A stretch of DNA of 64,000 bases from Herpetosiphon llansteffanensis. GTDB taxonomy: Bacteria > Chloroflexota > Chloroflexia > Chloroflexales > Herpetosiphonaceae. The stretch covers positions 124,001 to 188,000 of the forward strand of contig NZ_PUBZ01000092.1 of NCBI RefSeq assembly GCF_003205875.1, written 5' to 3'. Shown in pieces: positions 26,852 through 36,423 of the stretch. Numbering within the stretch: the first letter of the stretch is position 1; every line of letters begins with the position of its first letter. The notes beneath the pieces are model-generated. The model searched no databases, was not told where the DNA came from, and saw only the letters and a program-made list of their open reading frames with translations. The translations under genes and the position numbers were made by a program.

Positions 26852-29809
26852 TTACTTCGAGGCCCAAGGCAGATAAATGTGATGGGTTGCGCCAGGAGTT
26901 GTAGTTGCCGTTGGCGTGTGGCTTGGCGTAATTGTAATCGTGCCAACCGGAATCGTCGCGGTTGGCGTAGCCGTATCGGTTGCCGTTGGGACTGCTGTCG
27001 TCGGCACAGCAGTGGTGGGCACAGCCGTGGTTGGATTAGGAACCGTGGCCGTTGGCGTATTGGTCGCAGGCTCGGTCGTTGCCGGATCGGGTGTGGTGCT
27101 TGGCGTAGCCGTTTCAGTTATGGTTGGCACAACCTCGGTCGCCGTTGCTGTATTCGTCGGCGTATCGGTTGCGGTTGGTACAACCTCAGTTGCCGTTGCT
27201 GTATTCGTCGGCATATTGGTTGGCGTATTCGTCGCTGTGTTGGTTGGGGTATTGCTTGGGGTATTCGTCGGCGTATTGGTTGGGGTCCCAACGGTCGCGG
27301 TTGGAGTCACTTGCCCACTGCCAGGCACGAAATTCGCATTGGTCGTCAGATAGACTTGATCAACCCGAAAACCATCTTCGCGCATCCAGAGATTCAAGGT
27401 ATGCACGCCAGCACTTGGCACATTGATGCTTGAAACTACACCGTCGGTTGTATCGCGGAACCACTGCCAGCCGCTGAAAATTGGCAGCGACATTTTATCC
27501 GATGTGCTTGATTGCTGACCATTGAGGCCAACATGCACCGAATTATCGCCGCCGCTATCAGCCCAAGCCCGCAACCAAACATAGTACGTACCAGGCGTGG
27601 TGAACTTGATTCGATAATCAAGTTGGGGAGCGCGAGTTGTATAGTTGGTATCCGAAAGCGTGCCCGTATTTGGCAACACTGCTAAATACCCAGTGCCATT
27701 GAAACCAGTTCGATCAACATCGTTGCGAGCTTGCCACGACCACTGGCCACGGGCAAGATTGCCATGCAGTTGCTCGGAATCGAAGTTAACTTGACCATTG
27801 GTTTCGAGGTGGGCATTTTCGTCAGCAGCTAAGCCAGGGTTATAAATTTCGGTCGTATTCGCTTGGCTGAAACCTGAAACCGTGCCACCACCAGCAATAT
27901 AAATCCGTCCGCCGTTAATCACTGGGAAGATGCCATGACGTGCGGTTGGCATTGGCGTGCCAAGTCGCCAGCGGTTGAGAATCGGATTATAAATATCAAC
28001 CCGATCATACACATTGCCGGTCACTGCACCAGCGCCATCAAGCGTTTCGCCGCCAAAAATATAGAACTCGCCATCATAATAGACGGCCTTGCCCATGCCG
28101 CCACGAGCTTGAGGCAACGGCGCAATCATTGAATCGGTCATGCTGGAGCGCCATGAATTGGTCGCAGGATCGTAGATTTGGACGGTATCAAAGCCGTTGG
28201 CAACATTATTACCATCGCCACTACCCGGCCCACGCCCACCAAAGACATACAATTTGCTGCCATCGGTCGCCGAAGCTGCGTGATTACGGCCTCGCGGCAT
28301 TGGCGCTACTTCGGTCCAGCTATTGGCCAGCGGATCATAGCGCGCCACGCGAGTTGTGGTACTGCCATTGACAATCCCACCAGCAACATAGGCATAGCCA
28401 TTGATCACCGCCGAGGAGCTTGCCCCAGCAGCAAACGGCATATCAGCGCCCATGGCCCACGTATTGTTGGCTGGATTATAAATTTGAACTTTGCCATCAC
28501 TACTATTATCGAGGCCGCCAAATAAATAGAACTTGCCGTTGATCACTTCGGCAGCGTGGTGATTGCCACGCAATGCGCGTTGGGCCAAGGTCGTGGTTGC
28601 GCTATAAGTACCAGTCGTCAGGTTGTAGCGCAAAGTTGCGGCGTTACCTTGACCAACCACATACATTTTATTGCCGATGATGCCTGTAGCGACCTCGCCG
28701 AGCGCAACCGGCATATTGGCGTTGGTTTCCCATGAATCGGGCAGCGTGCCAATCCATGTCGTATCAGTTTGGCCATAACCGCCGCCAGTCGTCACCACCA
28801 ACTTGTTATCCCAAACATCGGCAACTGGGGTTTTACGATAGGCTGGCAACGAAACCAACTTCATCCAAACATCGCTTTTAGGGTCGTACATCAGCACATC
28901 AGCAGAAGCAAGACCGCTGGTACCGCCGTTGATCGAGCCACCGATGACCAACAAGCGCCCACGATAGCCAAAGGTTGATGATGATGTGTGGCCTTTGGCT
29001 ATCGGCATATCGGCAACGCGGGTCCACGTGTCGGTTGCTGGATCATAGCGATCAACTTCGGCCTGATTGGCTGATTCTTCGGCTTTGCCATGCTGGCCAC
29101 CGACCGCGTAGATTTTGCCATCGACAACGCCAGCAGCGGTGTGGTTGCGGGGGTTTGGCATTGCGGCTCGTGGAACCCAAGTTGGGTTGGCGAGGCTCAA
29201 ATCGAGCATATAGTGGTCGCCGAAATCGGTATCATCAAAAACTCCAGCGGTACGTACTGCGCCACCGAAGAAATAGATTTTACGATTAACGATCGACGCA
29301 CCAGCGCCACCACGGGCAATTGGCAAATCGATGCCACGGCTCCAAGTGTTATTGAGCGTGTTCAACTTCCAAACGTGGTTGGTGCTGCCACCTGGGTTGT
29401 TGCCCGAATAGCCGCCCAGCACATAAATATCGGTGCCATCGGCAACGACTGGGGCATGGCTAATCGCTTCGGGAATATTGGCGATCCGTTGCCACGTGTT
29501 ATTGGCCAAATTATAAACATCGACCAAACTGGTAGCATTGATTTGGGTACAGCAACTAATAAAACCGCCAATTACATACAACTTACCATTAACAAAGACC
29601 CCTTGCGATTCAAAGCGTGGTTGGGGCACGGTTGCGCCATCTTGCCAACTGAACATAGTTGTGGTGGCACTGGTGGCAACAGCCTGTGGTTGGGCAGTTT
29701 GGGCCTTGGCCTGCGACTGAACCAAGAACCCCGTCAACAGCAAGGTCAGCAGCAGCATACCGCTAAGGCAGCGGGCCAGCAACTCCCTTGAACGAGCGAA
29801 AAAGACCAT
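26852..29809 (-). CDS. Very large secreted kelch-repeat protein with Thr-Pro stalk (985 aa)
   Basis: Signal peptide (about residues 15-38), then about ten or more kelch motifs (recurring pattern G-x-IYVxGG and NTW), making one or two beta-propellers (about residues 40-700). Next a beta-sandwich-like region (about 720-850; TPGTYYVWLRAWADSGGDNS) that looks like a carbohydrate-binding fold, a Thr/Pro/Asn-rich stalk (about 860-970) and the terminal HHIYLPWASK. ATG 29809 is preferred: GGAGG is upstream and the signal peptide follows directly. Probably a cell-surface adhesin or exported recognition protein; substrate unknown. Confidence 0.87.
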   Translation of the reverse strand: MVFFARSRELLARCLSGMLLLTLLLTGFLVQSQAKAQTAQPQAVATSATTTMFSWQDGATVPQPRFESQGVFVNGKLYVIGGFISCCTQINATSLVDVYNLANNTWQRIANIPEAISHAPVVADGTDIYVLGGYSGNNPGGSTNHVWKLNTLNNTWSRGIDLPIARGGAGASIVNRKIYFFGGAVRTAGVFDDTDFGDHYMLDLSLANPTWVPRAAMPNPRNHTAAGVVDGKIYAVGGQHGKAEESANQAEVDRYDPATDTWTRVADMPIAKGHTSSSTFGYRGRLLVIGGSINGGTSGLASADVLMYDPKSDVWMKLVSLPAYRKTPVADVWDNKLVVTTGGGYGQTDTTWIGTLPDSWETNANMPVALGEVATGIIGNKMYVVGQGNAATLRYNLTTGTYSATTTLAQRALRGNHHAAEVINGKFYLFGGLDNSSDGKVQIYNPANNTWAMGADMPFAAGASSSAVINGYAYVAGGIVNGSTTTRVARYDPLANSWTEVAPMPRGRNHAASATDGSKLYVFGGRGPGSGDGNNVANGFDTVQIYDPATNSWRSSMTDSMIAPLPQARGGMGKAVYYDGEFYIFGGETLDGAGAVTGNVYDRVDIYNPILNRWRLGTPMPTARHGIFPVINGGRIYIAGGGTVSGFSQANTTEIYNPGLAADENAHLETNGQVNFDSEQLHGNLARGQWSWQARNDVDRTGFNGTGYLAVLPNTGTLSDTNYTTRAPQLDYRIKFTTPGTYYVWLRAWADSGGDNSVHVGLNGQQSSTSDKMSLPIFSGWQWFRDTTDGVVSSINVPSAGVHTLNLWMREDGFRVDQVYLTTNANFVPGSGQVTPTATVGTPTNTPTNTPSNTPTNTATNTPTNMPTNTATATEVVPTATDTPTNTATATEVVPTITETATPSTTPDPATTEPATNTPTATVPNPTTAVPTTAVPTTAVPTATDTATPTATIPVGTITITPSHTPTATTTPGATHHIYLPWASK

Positions 29810-30269
29810 AGAAACAAATCCTCCGCGAAGCTTAACAACGACAATCGCTAGTAGAATTAAAAAAGGACAACGGGCTAAACACAATAAAGCTCAGGCAAGA
29901 TCGCCCGTGATCTAGCCTGATCATCTCATGGCAGCGATAATACCACGCTTTAGGGTTGATCCCCATAGTACTTTGGGCGTGGTTCGCCAGGACTTTGCCA
30001 GTTAATCAATCCAACGAACGGTTAGAAATGGGGGATATTAAGTGCAAAAGTGTCAAGACTTACGTTGGTTGAGGGGGCTAAAATAGCGCGTTAGATTGAT
30101 TACAACGTGGCTAGTACCCCAAAAGTCCTAGGTATTACTATTTACAAATTCCTCTAGACACCCTGTCTATCCTATGCTAAGATGAGCCACCACAATTCGT
30201 CCAAAGCACAACGTTGGGTCTGTACCATGAAGAGGAGCGCTCCATCGGCAATCCAAAGGAGCAAATGGC
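29810..30269. other. Intergenic region between divergent genes
   Basis: 460 bases without a gene. Notable: a short inverted repeat TAGACA-CCC-TGTCTA at 30155-30169 just upstream of the gene at 30270, possibly an operator, close to TTTACA at 30141. No other structure is convincing. Confidence 0.5.
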
Positions 30270-30608
30270 ATGCAATTTGATCGAGCGGGTAAACGTGCCA
30301 GCAAACTGATCAATGATTATCAACTCACCGACGAGGAGATACACCAAATTATCGCCTCGGCGCGGATCAACCTTGCCACCTTCGACCCTGACTACAAAAC
30401 CAACGTCACGCAACTTGCTCACGAGTTGAGCAAAAGTCGGCCAACTATTTATGGCTGGGCGGATCGTGCGATAGTTGCCACAATTGATTCGCTGCGGAAT
30501 ATCCGAACGGGGCGACCGCCCAAAGAAGCCCGTAGCCGCTTAAAACGGCTGCGCGCGCGACCAACGGCACGATTAAGGCGACGATCCTCGGATTCTTCAT
30601 TCTCGTAG
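30270..30608 (+). CDS. Small HTH protein with basic tail (112 aa)
   Basis: Helix-turn-helix-like segment TNVTQLAHELSKSRPTIYGW near the middle, then GRPPKEARSRLKRLRARPTA, a very basic Arg-rich tail with an AT-hook-like GRPP. Probably DNA-binding. AAAGGAG 8 nt upstream of ATG. Followed after 21 nt by a roadblock gene, so it may be the regulator of the motility module. Not a known family by name. Confidence 0.65.
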   Translation: MQFDRAGKRASKLINDYQLTDEEIHQIIASARINLATFDPDYKTNVTQLAHELSKSRPTIYGWADRAIVATIDSLRNIRTGRPPKEARSRLKRLRARPTARLRRRSSDSSFS

Positions 30609-30629
30609 TTCGAAGGAGAGCACACCTCC

Positions 30630-30995
30630 ATGAGCAAGACACTGCGTGATGTGCTAAACCAATTTCGCACACTGGAAAACGTAGAACTGGCTGCGGTTGC
30701 AGGAACCGACGGCCTGTTAATTGAAAGCTCGGCCCGTTCTGGGGTTGATGTTGACGCGATCTGCGCGGTAGCATCGAATGGCTTGGCCATGGCCGAAGCA
30801 CTTGGTCGCGAAATCAACAAAGGTGGATCGGTGCAAACTGTGCTCGAATACGATCAAGGCTTGATCCTACTCGAACCAGTCAGCAGCGATGCTATGCTGG
30901 TCGTGCTAACCAGTTCCCGCGAACTGTTAGGCAAGTTACGCTATATGGCCCAAGCCCACCGTGCCCACTTAGATGCAGCGCTCGCCGCAATCTAG
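30630..30995 (+). CDS. Roadblock/LC7 domain protein, MglB-like (121 aa)
   Basis: Single roadblock/LC7 domain (KTLRDVLNQFRTLENVELAA, then GTDGLLIESSARSGVDVDAI). MglB-type proteins act as GTPase-activating partners of MglA in cell polarity and gliding. The cytosolic length matches. AAGGAG upstream. The MglA-like GTPase is two genes downstream. Confidence 0.88.
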   Translation: MSKTLRDVLNQFRTLENVELAAVAGTDGLLIESSARSGVDVDAICAVASNGLAMAEALGREINKGGSVQTVLEYDQGLILLEPVSSDAMLVVLTSSRELLGKLRYMAQAHRAHLDAALAAI

Positions 30996-31132
30996 GCTGC
31001 TTAACAGGCTATTTTTGGCAAAATAACCAAGAAAGCATGTTATATTGGAACGTCCTGTGCTATAATGAGCCGTAATCGCTCGTCTTTGCTTGGAAAATAC
31101 TTCGCACTCCAGACCATGGATAGGTGGCACGT

Positions 31133-31627
31133 ATGGATCCACAACTAGCAAGTTTAATTGTTCCGCCAGAGGAAGTCGCCCATATTGACGAATGTTTAGC
31201 GCGCCTTGTGGAAGACACTGGCGGTAACTATGCGTTGCTGCTCGACAAAAGTGGCCAGGTAATTGCCGCTTCGGGTGATGGCAATCGCCAAGATACCACG
31301 GCCTTGGGCGCGTTGATCGCCGGATCGTTCGCCTCATCTCAACAGATCGCGAAGCTCTTGCGTGAGAAGGATTTCCGCATGCTCTTACAACAAGGCGTGC
31401 GCGAAAATCTCTTTATCGCCTTGATCGATGACCAATGGATTCTGACCATTATTTTCAATAAGGGTACCCACATTGGGCTGGTGAAGGTCTTGACCAAAAA
31501 GGCGACCGAAGAACTCGCCTCCGTCTTGGAGCGCGTGCGGAAGCAACACAAATCGCGAGATGAAGTGTTGGGGAGCAATTTCCGTACTTCCATGGAAGAT
31601 ACGATTGATTTGCTTTTCCGCGACTAG
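31133..31627 (+). CDS. Roadblock-like protein, second copy (164 aa)
   Basis: Divergent roadblock/LC7 fold (VEDTGGNYALLLDKSGQVIA and NLFIALIDDQWILTIIFNKG). Longer than the first, with an extra C-terminal helix containing ELASVLERVRKQHKSRDEVL. Probably a second partner of the GTPase. A TATAAT at 31061-31066 suggests a second promoter in front. ATG 31133 after AGGTGG. Confidence 0.82.
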   Translation: MDPQLASLIVPPEEVAHIDECLARLVEDTGGNYALLLDKSGQVIAASGDGNRQDTTALGALIAGSFASSQQIAKLLREKDFRMLLQQGVRENLFIALIDDQWILTIIFNKGTHIGLVKVLTKKATEELASVLERVRKQHKSRDEVLGSNFRTSMEDTIDLLFRD

Positions 31628-31703
31628 CTCGCTTCGGCTTAGCTAGTCGGTTGCTGTCTGGGGTTTTTTAGCATACGCTTCAGACTATGTTTTGAGAGGA
31701 CCT

Positions 31704-32279
31704 ATGGCGATTATCAACGTAGGGGTTCGCGAAATTCACTGTAAAATTGTCTATTATGGCCCTGGTATGTGTGGCAAAACGACCAATTTGCAGTATATTC
31801 ACAGCCAAGTACCCCGCGAAGCAAAAGGCGATCTATTGTCGATTGCAACCGAGACCGAACGCACGCTCTTTTTTGATTTCCTACCGCTCGACCTTGGCAA
31901 GGTGCGCGGTTTTTCAACCCGTTTCCATCTGTATACGGTTCCCGGCCAGATTTTGTACGAACGCACCCGCGTCGCCGTACTCAATGGGGCCGATGGGGTG
32001 GTATTCGTCGCCGACTCACAACGCGATAAGCTCCAAGAAGATATTAAGAGCTTGCAAGAGTTAGCCCGCAATATCACACGCCAAAACAAAAAGTTCAGCG
32101 AATTCCCTATCGTATTGCAATATAATAAACGCGATATGCCCGGCGCATTGCCAACCCCCGTCATGGATAAATATTTAAATCCATTGGGCTGGCAACGCTA
32201 TGAAGCCGTCGCAACCACTGGCGTAGGCGTGTTCGATACGCTCAAAGCCATTAGTAAACTCGTCATTAGCAAACTCTAA
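31704..32279 (+). CDS. MglA-like small Ras-family GTPase (191 aa)
   Basis: P-loop GPGMCGKT at residues 19-26, a switch region with TLFFDFLPLDLGKVRGFSTR, the G3-like VPGQ and the guanine-specificity QYNKRDMPGALP. This is the prokaryotic Ras-like MglA family, a polarity switch that drives gliding and pili in Myxococcus and related systems. ATG 31704 has AGAGG before it. Together with the roadblock genes before and the DUF4388 gene after, it makes a likely gliding module, fitting a filamentous glider. Confidence 0.93.
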   Translation: MAIINVGVREIHCKIVYYGPGMCGKTTNLQYIHSQVPREAKGDLLSIATETERTLFFDFLPLDLGKVRGFSTRFHLYTVPGQILYERTRVAVLNGADGVVFVADSQRDKLQEDIKSLQELARNITRQNKKFSEFPIVLQYNKRDMPGALPTPVMDKYLNPLGWQRYEAVATTGVGVFDTLKAISKLVISKL

Positions 32280-32333
32280 ACCATGTCTCAACTGGCAGCT
32301 CTGTCTGCCAGTTATTGTCCGTAGGGTCACCGT

Positions 32334-33140
32334 ATGGCACTTGAAGGTAATTTGCGAGATCTGAGTATCTCCGACCTGATTCAACTCGTTGATTTGAGTA
32401 AAAAAACAGGCGCAACTCATGTTCAAGCGCTGCAAGGCGATGAATCGGTTGAGGGCTACCTGTATTTTCGTGATGGCCGGATTACTGGTGCAACGCTTGG
32501 CAACTTGGAGCCGCTTGAGGCTGCCCTGACCTTCTTTACCTTCCACGAAGGTCAGTTCCGCTTCTATGAGCAAACCCCACCACCGCCAACAATTACTTCA
32601 TCCAACGAGATGATCATTATGGAAGGCATCGATCGCCAGGATCGCTGGGCCGAAATTGAAAAGTATGTGCCAAATACTAATGTGGTGCTGCGCTTGGTCC
32701 AAAATCCCGATACTGGCTCGCGGGATATTAATCTCGCTGCCGATGAGTGGCGCGTGCTCACGATGATCAATGGCAAAAATAGCGTTGCCTTGATCGCCGA
32801 ACGCACTGGTTTAGGCTGGTTTCGCTCGTGCGAAATTGTGGTTAATTTGCTTCGCAATGGCTTGATCGAGAAAAAAGAGGTCAATCTGGCTGAATCGTTG
32901 TTTCCTCAATTCGAGGAGATGGCCCGTGGAGCCCTAGGCAATTCAGCCAGTGTCTTGCTTTCTGAGGCCTATCGTCGCGTTGGCATCGAGCCAACCGCCA
33001 ATAATGCCACCAACGAGCAAGTTCATGCTGCGATCTCTGCCTTCGAGGAGTCGATTCGGCTGTTGGTTGGCCGTCCAAACGCTGGCCAATTGGCCGATAA
33101 ATTGCGCGAACGAGCCGTGCGCATCCTTGGTAGCCGCTAA
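32334..33140 (+). CDS. DUF4388 domain protein (268 aa)
   Basis: N-terminal DUF4388 domain (GNLRDLSISDLIQLVDLSKK, GYLYFRDGRITGATLGNLEP), a winged-helix-like middle part with WRVLTMINGKNSVALIAERT, and a C-terminal helical region. Such proteins are found beside MglA/roadblock signalling genes, probably adaptor or effector. Ribosome site weak. Confidence 0.85.
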   Translation: MALEGNLRDLSISDLIQLVDLSKKTGATHVQALQGDESVEGYLYFRDGRITGATLGNLEPLEAALTFFTFHEGQFRFYEQTPPPPTITSSNEMIIMEGIDRQDRWAEIEKYVPNTNVVLRLVQNPDTGSRDINLAADEWRVLTMINGKNSVALIAERTGLGWFRSCEIVVNLLRNGLIEKKEVNLAESLFPQFEEMARGALGNSASVLLSEAYRRVGIEPTANNATNEQVHAAISAFEESIRLLVGRPNAGQLADKLRERAVRILGSR

Positions 33141-33158
33141 GCGTTCTTTTCCAAGCAA

Positions 33159-33190
33159 AACGCCCAGCAATTGCTGGGCGTTGTTTCTTT
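33159..33190. terminator. Bidirectional terminator
   Basis: 12-bp perfect palindromic stem (AACGCCCAGCAA with its complement, 33159-33182) followed by T-rich TGTTTCTTTTT; sits between converging operons. Confidence 0.9.
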
Positions 33191-34363
33191 TTAGCTGCTC
33201 AAGCTCGCAAGCCAATCGCTCAACGGCGGGGTGAGTTGGCTATCTTCAAGCAAAAAGGCATCGTGGCCTTTGGTGCTATGAAAGGGATAATGCACAACGC
33301 TGCGGCCCGCTGCCTGCGCCGCTTGACGAATACATTCGCCATCACGCTCAGGGTAGAGCCAATCGCTGCTCCACGTTGCCACAAAAAATTGGGCTTGGGT
33401 ATTGGCAAAGGCTGCATCCAACCCACCAGGCTGTTGACTCAAATCAAAATAATCCATTGCTCGTGAAATCACTAAGTAGCTATTGGCATCAAAGCGCTGC
33501 ACAAAAGCCCGACCTTGATAATCGAGATAGCTTTCAATCGCGAATTCTGGCTGATGGCTCCATTGCGGCCCTTGGCTGTGTTGCCAGCGCCGATCGAATT
33601 TTTCTTCCAAGGCTTCGGCGCTAAGATAGCTAATGTGGCCGATGCGTCGCGCCGTTGCCAAGCCATTAACTGGGCCAGCAGTGCCATAATAATCGCCAGC
33701 CAACCAAGCAGGATCGCTGACAATCGCTTGACGACCAGCTGCACTCAAGGCCATGGCCAGCGCCGATGAGCGGGCGGTGGTGGCCAAAGCAATGACACCC
33801 CGCACCCGATCGCCCCAATTTGCTGCCCATTCAAGGGCTTGCATGCCACCAAGCGAACCACCAGCAACCGCCAACAAGCGTTCGATACCGAGCGCATCAA
33901 GCAAACGCACTTGGGCTGCCACCATATCGCCAATCGTCAAAACTGGAAAACGGCTACCCCAATGCGTGCCAGTGTGTGGGTGCAACGACGATGGCCCTGT
34001 TGAGCCACCGCAACCACCTAAAATATTCGAGCAAATCACAAAATAGCGTTCGGTATCAAAGGCGCGGCCTGGGCCAATAAATGGCTCGCACCAGCCAGCT
34101 TTGCTATCGTGAACACTATAACGGCCAGCGGCATGGGCATCGCCCGAAAGCGCATGGCACAGCAAAATCACATTTGAACGATCGGCATTCAGCGTGCCAT
34201 AGGTTTCGTAGCTCAACTGCCACGGCGCAGGAATCAAAGCGCCGCTCGCAGTGCGAAACGGCTCAGTAAAGACATGCAGGTGGGGCGTTACAAAACCAAC
34301 CGACCGTCCCCAAGCTGGTTGGGTAACGGTCGGTACATCGCCCAAGGTGACGGTATCGGTCAT
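33191..34363 (-). CDS. metX: Homoserine O-acetyltransferase (390 aa)
   Basis: Alpha/beta hydrolase that acetylates homoserine for methionine synthesis. Nucleophile Ser170 in AVAGGSLGGMQALEW; catalytic Asp in WSSDWLYPERDGE and His in STKGHDAFLLE. Other hallmark is ETYGTLNADRSNVILLCHAL. Length normal. Start ATG 34363, 8 nt after AAGGAGGT and overlapping the upstream small gene by ATGA. Whether acetyl or succinyl is used cannot be fixed by sequence alone, but the MetY partner suggests acetyl. Confidence 0.95.
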   Translation of the reverse strand: MTDTVTLGDVPTVTQPAWGRSVGFVTPHLHVFTEPFRTASGALIPAPWQLSYETYGTLNADRSNVILLCHALSGDAHAAGRYSVHDSKAGWCEPFIGPGRAFDTERYFVICSNILGGCGGSTGPSSLHPHTGTHWGSRFPVLTIGDMVAAQVRLLDALGIERLLAVAGGSLGGMQALEWAANWGDRVRGVIALATTARSSALAMALSAAGRQAIVSDPAWLAGDYYGTAGPVNGLATARRIGHISYLSAEALEEKFDRRWQHSQGPQWSHQPEFAIESYLDYQGRAFVQRFDANSYLVISRAMDYFDLSQQPGGLDAAFANTQAQFFVATWSSDWLYPERDGECIRQAAQAAGRSVVHYPFHSTKGHDAFLLEDSQLTPPLSDWLASLSS

Positions 34364-34731
34364 AGCCGCGTACCTCCTTGGCGCAAGCGGGCGGTTTGTT
34401 CGTGATAGTACCCGATGATCGCATCGACCATGCTTGAACCGCACTCAACTGCATCCGCTGGTAAATCGCGGACGGCAGCCCCCAAATCAGCACAGCTAGC
34501 AGCCAATTCGGCAAGCATTCCACTAACATCGGCCATGGTGCTGGACGCAGGGGGCGTTGCTCCAGCTCGCTGCGGCACGGCGCGGAGTTGTGCCACAGCC
34601 CAGCGATTGTGGGCTACCAATTGTTCAACTAACGGGGCTGGATTTGCCGCTTTGGCCTGAGCAAGCACTGTCGTAACAAACTCGCCATGAGCCGAGCGTA
34701 AAGGTTTGAGTAAATCATGATTATGCGACAT
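34360..34731 (-). CDS. Helical protein of unknown function in the methionine operon (123 aa)
   Basis: Alpha-helical, Ala-rich, with no recognised domain. AAGGAGTT precedes ATG and the end overlaps metX by 4 nt, so it is translated. It lies between metY and metX behind the SAM-I riboswitch, so a role in sulfur-amino-acid metabolism is inferred. Confidence 0.65.
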   Translation of the reverse strand: MSHNHDLLKPLRSAHGEFVTTVLAQAKAANPAPLVEQLVAHNRWAVAQLRAVPQRAGATPPASSTMADVSGMLAELAASCADLGAAVRDLPADAVECGSSMVDAIIGYYHEQTARLRQGGTRL

Positions 34732-34749
34732 CGGGAACTCCTTGGTCTG

Positions 34750-34777
34750 TGGATGCTCAGCAGCAGTTGAGCATCCA
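34750..34777 (-). terminator. Intra-operon hairpin between metY and small gene
   Basis: Perfect 10-bp stem TGGATGCTCA / TGAGCATCCA with an 8-nt loop. No T-run, so perhaps an mRNA-stability or attenuation element rather than a full terminator. Confidence 0.5.
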
Positions 34778-34854
34778 CCCGTACATATTTCGGTTAGGGT
34801 CGCAACTCCCTGGCATGCAGCAGTTCAACACACTCTCACTGCTGGCACGAGCGA

Positions 34855-36135
34855 TTAAGCAAGGGCTTGTTCCAAATCGGCGAGAATATCGTCGATGGCT
34901 TCAGTACCCACTGACAAGCGGACGTAATCGGCGGTCACGCCAGTTGCCAAGCGTTCTTCGTCGGTCAATTGTTGGTGCGTCGTAGTAGCTGGGTGAATCG
35001 CCAACGACTTCGAATCGCCAATGTTGGCCAAGTGCGAGAACAATTGCAGCTTGTCGATAAAGCGCCGACCAGCGTCCAAACCACCCTTGACCCCGAAGCC
35101 AATCAAGGCCCCAGCACCCTTGGGCAGGTATTTTTGGGCCAATTCGTATGATGGATGGCCGGGCAAACCTGGGTAGTTGACCCATTCGACATTCTTATGT
35201 TCGCTCAAGAACTTGGCCACAGCTGCGGTATTTTGCACGTGGCGTTCCAAGCGCAGGTGCAGGGTTTCCAAACCTTGCAACAGCAAGAACGAGTTGAACG
35301 GGCTGAGACATGCGCCAAAGTCGCGCAGCAATTGCACCCGTGCTTTGAGAATGAAGGCTGGTGCACCCAAATCGGCAAACCGCAAGCCGTGATACGATTG
35401 ATCAGGCGTGGTGTATTGGGTGAAGCGACCGCTGGCAGCCCAATCGAACTTGCCTGCATCAACAATCACCCCGCCAATCGTCGTGCCATGGCCACCAATA
35501 AATTTGGTCGCCGAGTGCACTACGATGTCTGCGCCGTGCTCGATTGGCCGCAACAAGAATGGGGTTGCAGCAGTGTTATCAACAATCAACGGCACGCCAA
35601 CTTCATGAGCAATTTTGGCAATCTTTTCAAAATCAGGAATTTGCAACTTGGGATTGCCAATGCTTTCCAAGTAGAAGGCTTTGGTGCGATCGTCAACAGC
35701 AGCGCGGAAGTTTTCGGGGTCGGTCGCATCGACGAAGCGGGTTTCTACGCCCCAACGTGGCAAGGTATGGTGCAACAAGTTGTAGGTGCCACCATACAAG
35801 TTGGTTGCTGAAACAATGTTATCGCCAGCTTCAGCCACGTTCAAAATGGCGAATGTTTCAGCTGCTTGGCCCGAAGCCACTGCCAAAGCGCCAATCCCGC
35901 CTTCGAGCAAAGCAATGCGTTGCTCAAACACATCGTTGGTTGGGTTCATGATCCGGCTATAGATGTTGCCAGGCTCGGCCAATGAAAACAGCGCCGCAGC
36001 ATGGTCGGTATCGCGAAAGGCATACGAGGTGGTCTGGTAAATTGGCACAGCCCGCGAACCAGTGGTTGGATCTGGTTTTTGACCACCGTGGAGTGCTAAG
36101 GTTTCGAATCGGGTGAATTGCACTTCGTCTGCCAT
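34855..36135 (-). CDS. metY: O-acetylhomoserine sulfhydrylase (426 aa)
   Basis: PLP enzyme of the Cys/Met metabolism family, converts O-acetylhomoserine plus sulfide to homocysteine. PLP Lys211 in [19 protein letters not shown]-terminal [20 protein letters not shown] and [16 protein letters not shown] are characteristic, as is the typical length. ATG 36135 has AAGGAGT 8 nt upstream. Controlled by the SAM-I riboswitch. Confidence 0.96.
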   Translation of the reverse strand: MADEVQFTRFETLALHGGQKPDPTTGSRAVPIYQTTSYAFRDTDHAAALFSLAEPGNIYSRIMNPTNDVFEQRIALLEGGIGALAVASGQAAETFAILNVAEAGDNIVSATNLYGGTYNLLHHTLPRWGVETRFVDATDPENFRAAVDDRTKAFYLESIGNPKLQIPDFEKIAKIAHEVGVPLIVDNTAATPFLLRPIEHGADIVVHSATKFIGGHGTTIGGVIVDAGKFDWAASGRFTQYTTPDQSYHGLRFADLGAPAFILKARVQLLRDFGACLSPFNSFLLLQGLETLHLRLERHVQNTAAVAKFLSEHKNVEWVNYPGLPGHPSYELAQKYLPKGAGALIGFGVKGGLDAGRRFIDKLQLFSHLANIGDSKSLAIHPATTTHQQLTDEERLATGVTADYVRLSVGTEAIDDILADLEQALA

Positions 36136-36220
36136 GATCAGGACTCCTTGTAGATAATCTTCAATGCTACGGTTGTTCCGATTCGCGCCATTGCGACCCC
36201 AGGCGACACCGCCTATGAAC

Positions 36221-36250
36221 AAAAAAACCTCTCATCAGGTGATGAGAGGC
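36221..36250 (-). terminator. Expression-platform terminator of the SAM riboswitch
   Basis: Hairpin of CCTCTCATCACCTGATGAGAGG followed by seven T on the minus strand, just after the SAM-I aptamer; the expected OFF structure. Confidence 0.93.
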
Positions 36251-36289
36251 TGTTAGTAACCATCGAAAGATAGGTTTGTGCGCCGCCCC

Positions 36290-36393
36290 TCATCTCCCAG
36301 AATCATTCTGTCGGAATTAGCACCAGGCCGAACATTGCTGCTCGCGGTTGCCGGGGTTTCATAGGGCCGATCCCTCCACCCCTCTGGATGAGT
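36290..36393 (-). ncRNA. SAM-I (S-box) riboswitch
   Basis: Read on the minus strand: ACTCATCCAGAGGGGTGGAG, then GGGATCGGCCCTATGAAACC, CCGGCAACC, GGTGCTAATTCCGACAGAAT and closing GGGAGATGAG. All conserved S-box blocks are present, including the kink-turn and the SAM-binding core. Binding of SAM favours the terminator at 36221-36250, switching off metY-metX. Confidence 0.96.
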
Positions 36394-36423
36394 TACGCAA
36401 GTGATATTTATTTGTATGGGCTA

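Noticed and set aside
26916..27353. A Val/Gly-rich plus-strand frame in the kelch gene stalk.
   Set aside because: It is the antisense of Thr-Pro-rich repeats, which always give long open Val/Gly frames on the other strand; same for 9275-9490 and 19464-19853.
30177..30422. A minus-strand frame overlapping the HTH gene start.
   Set aside because: No ribosome site, no recognisable domain, and it covers the promoter region of the better supported plus-strand gene.
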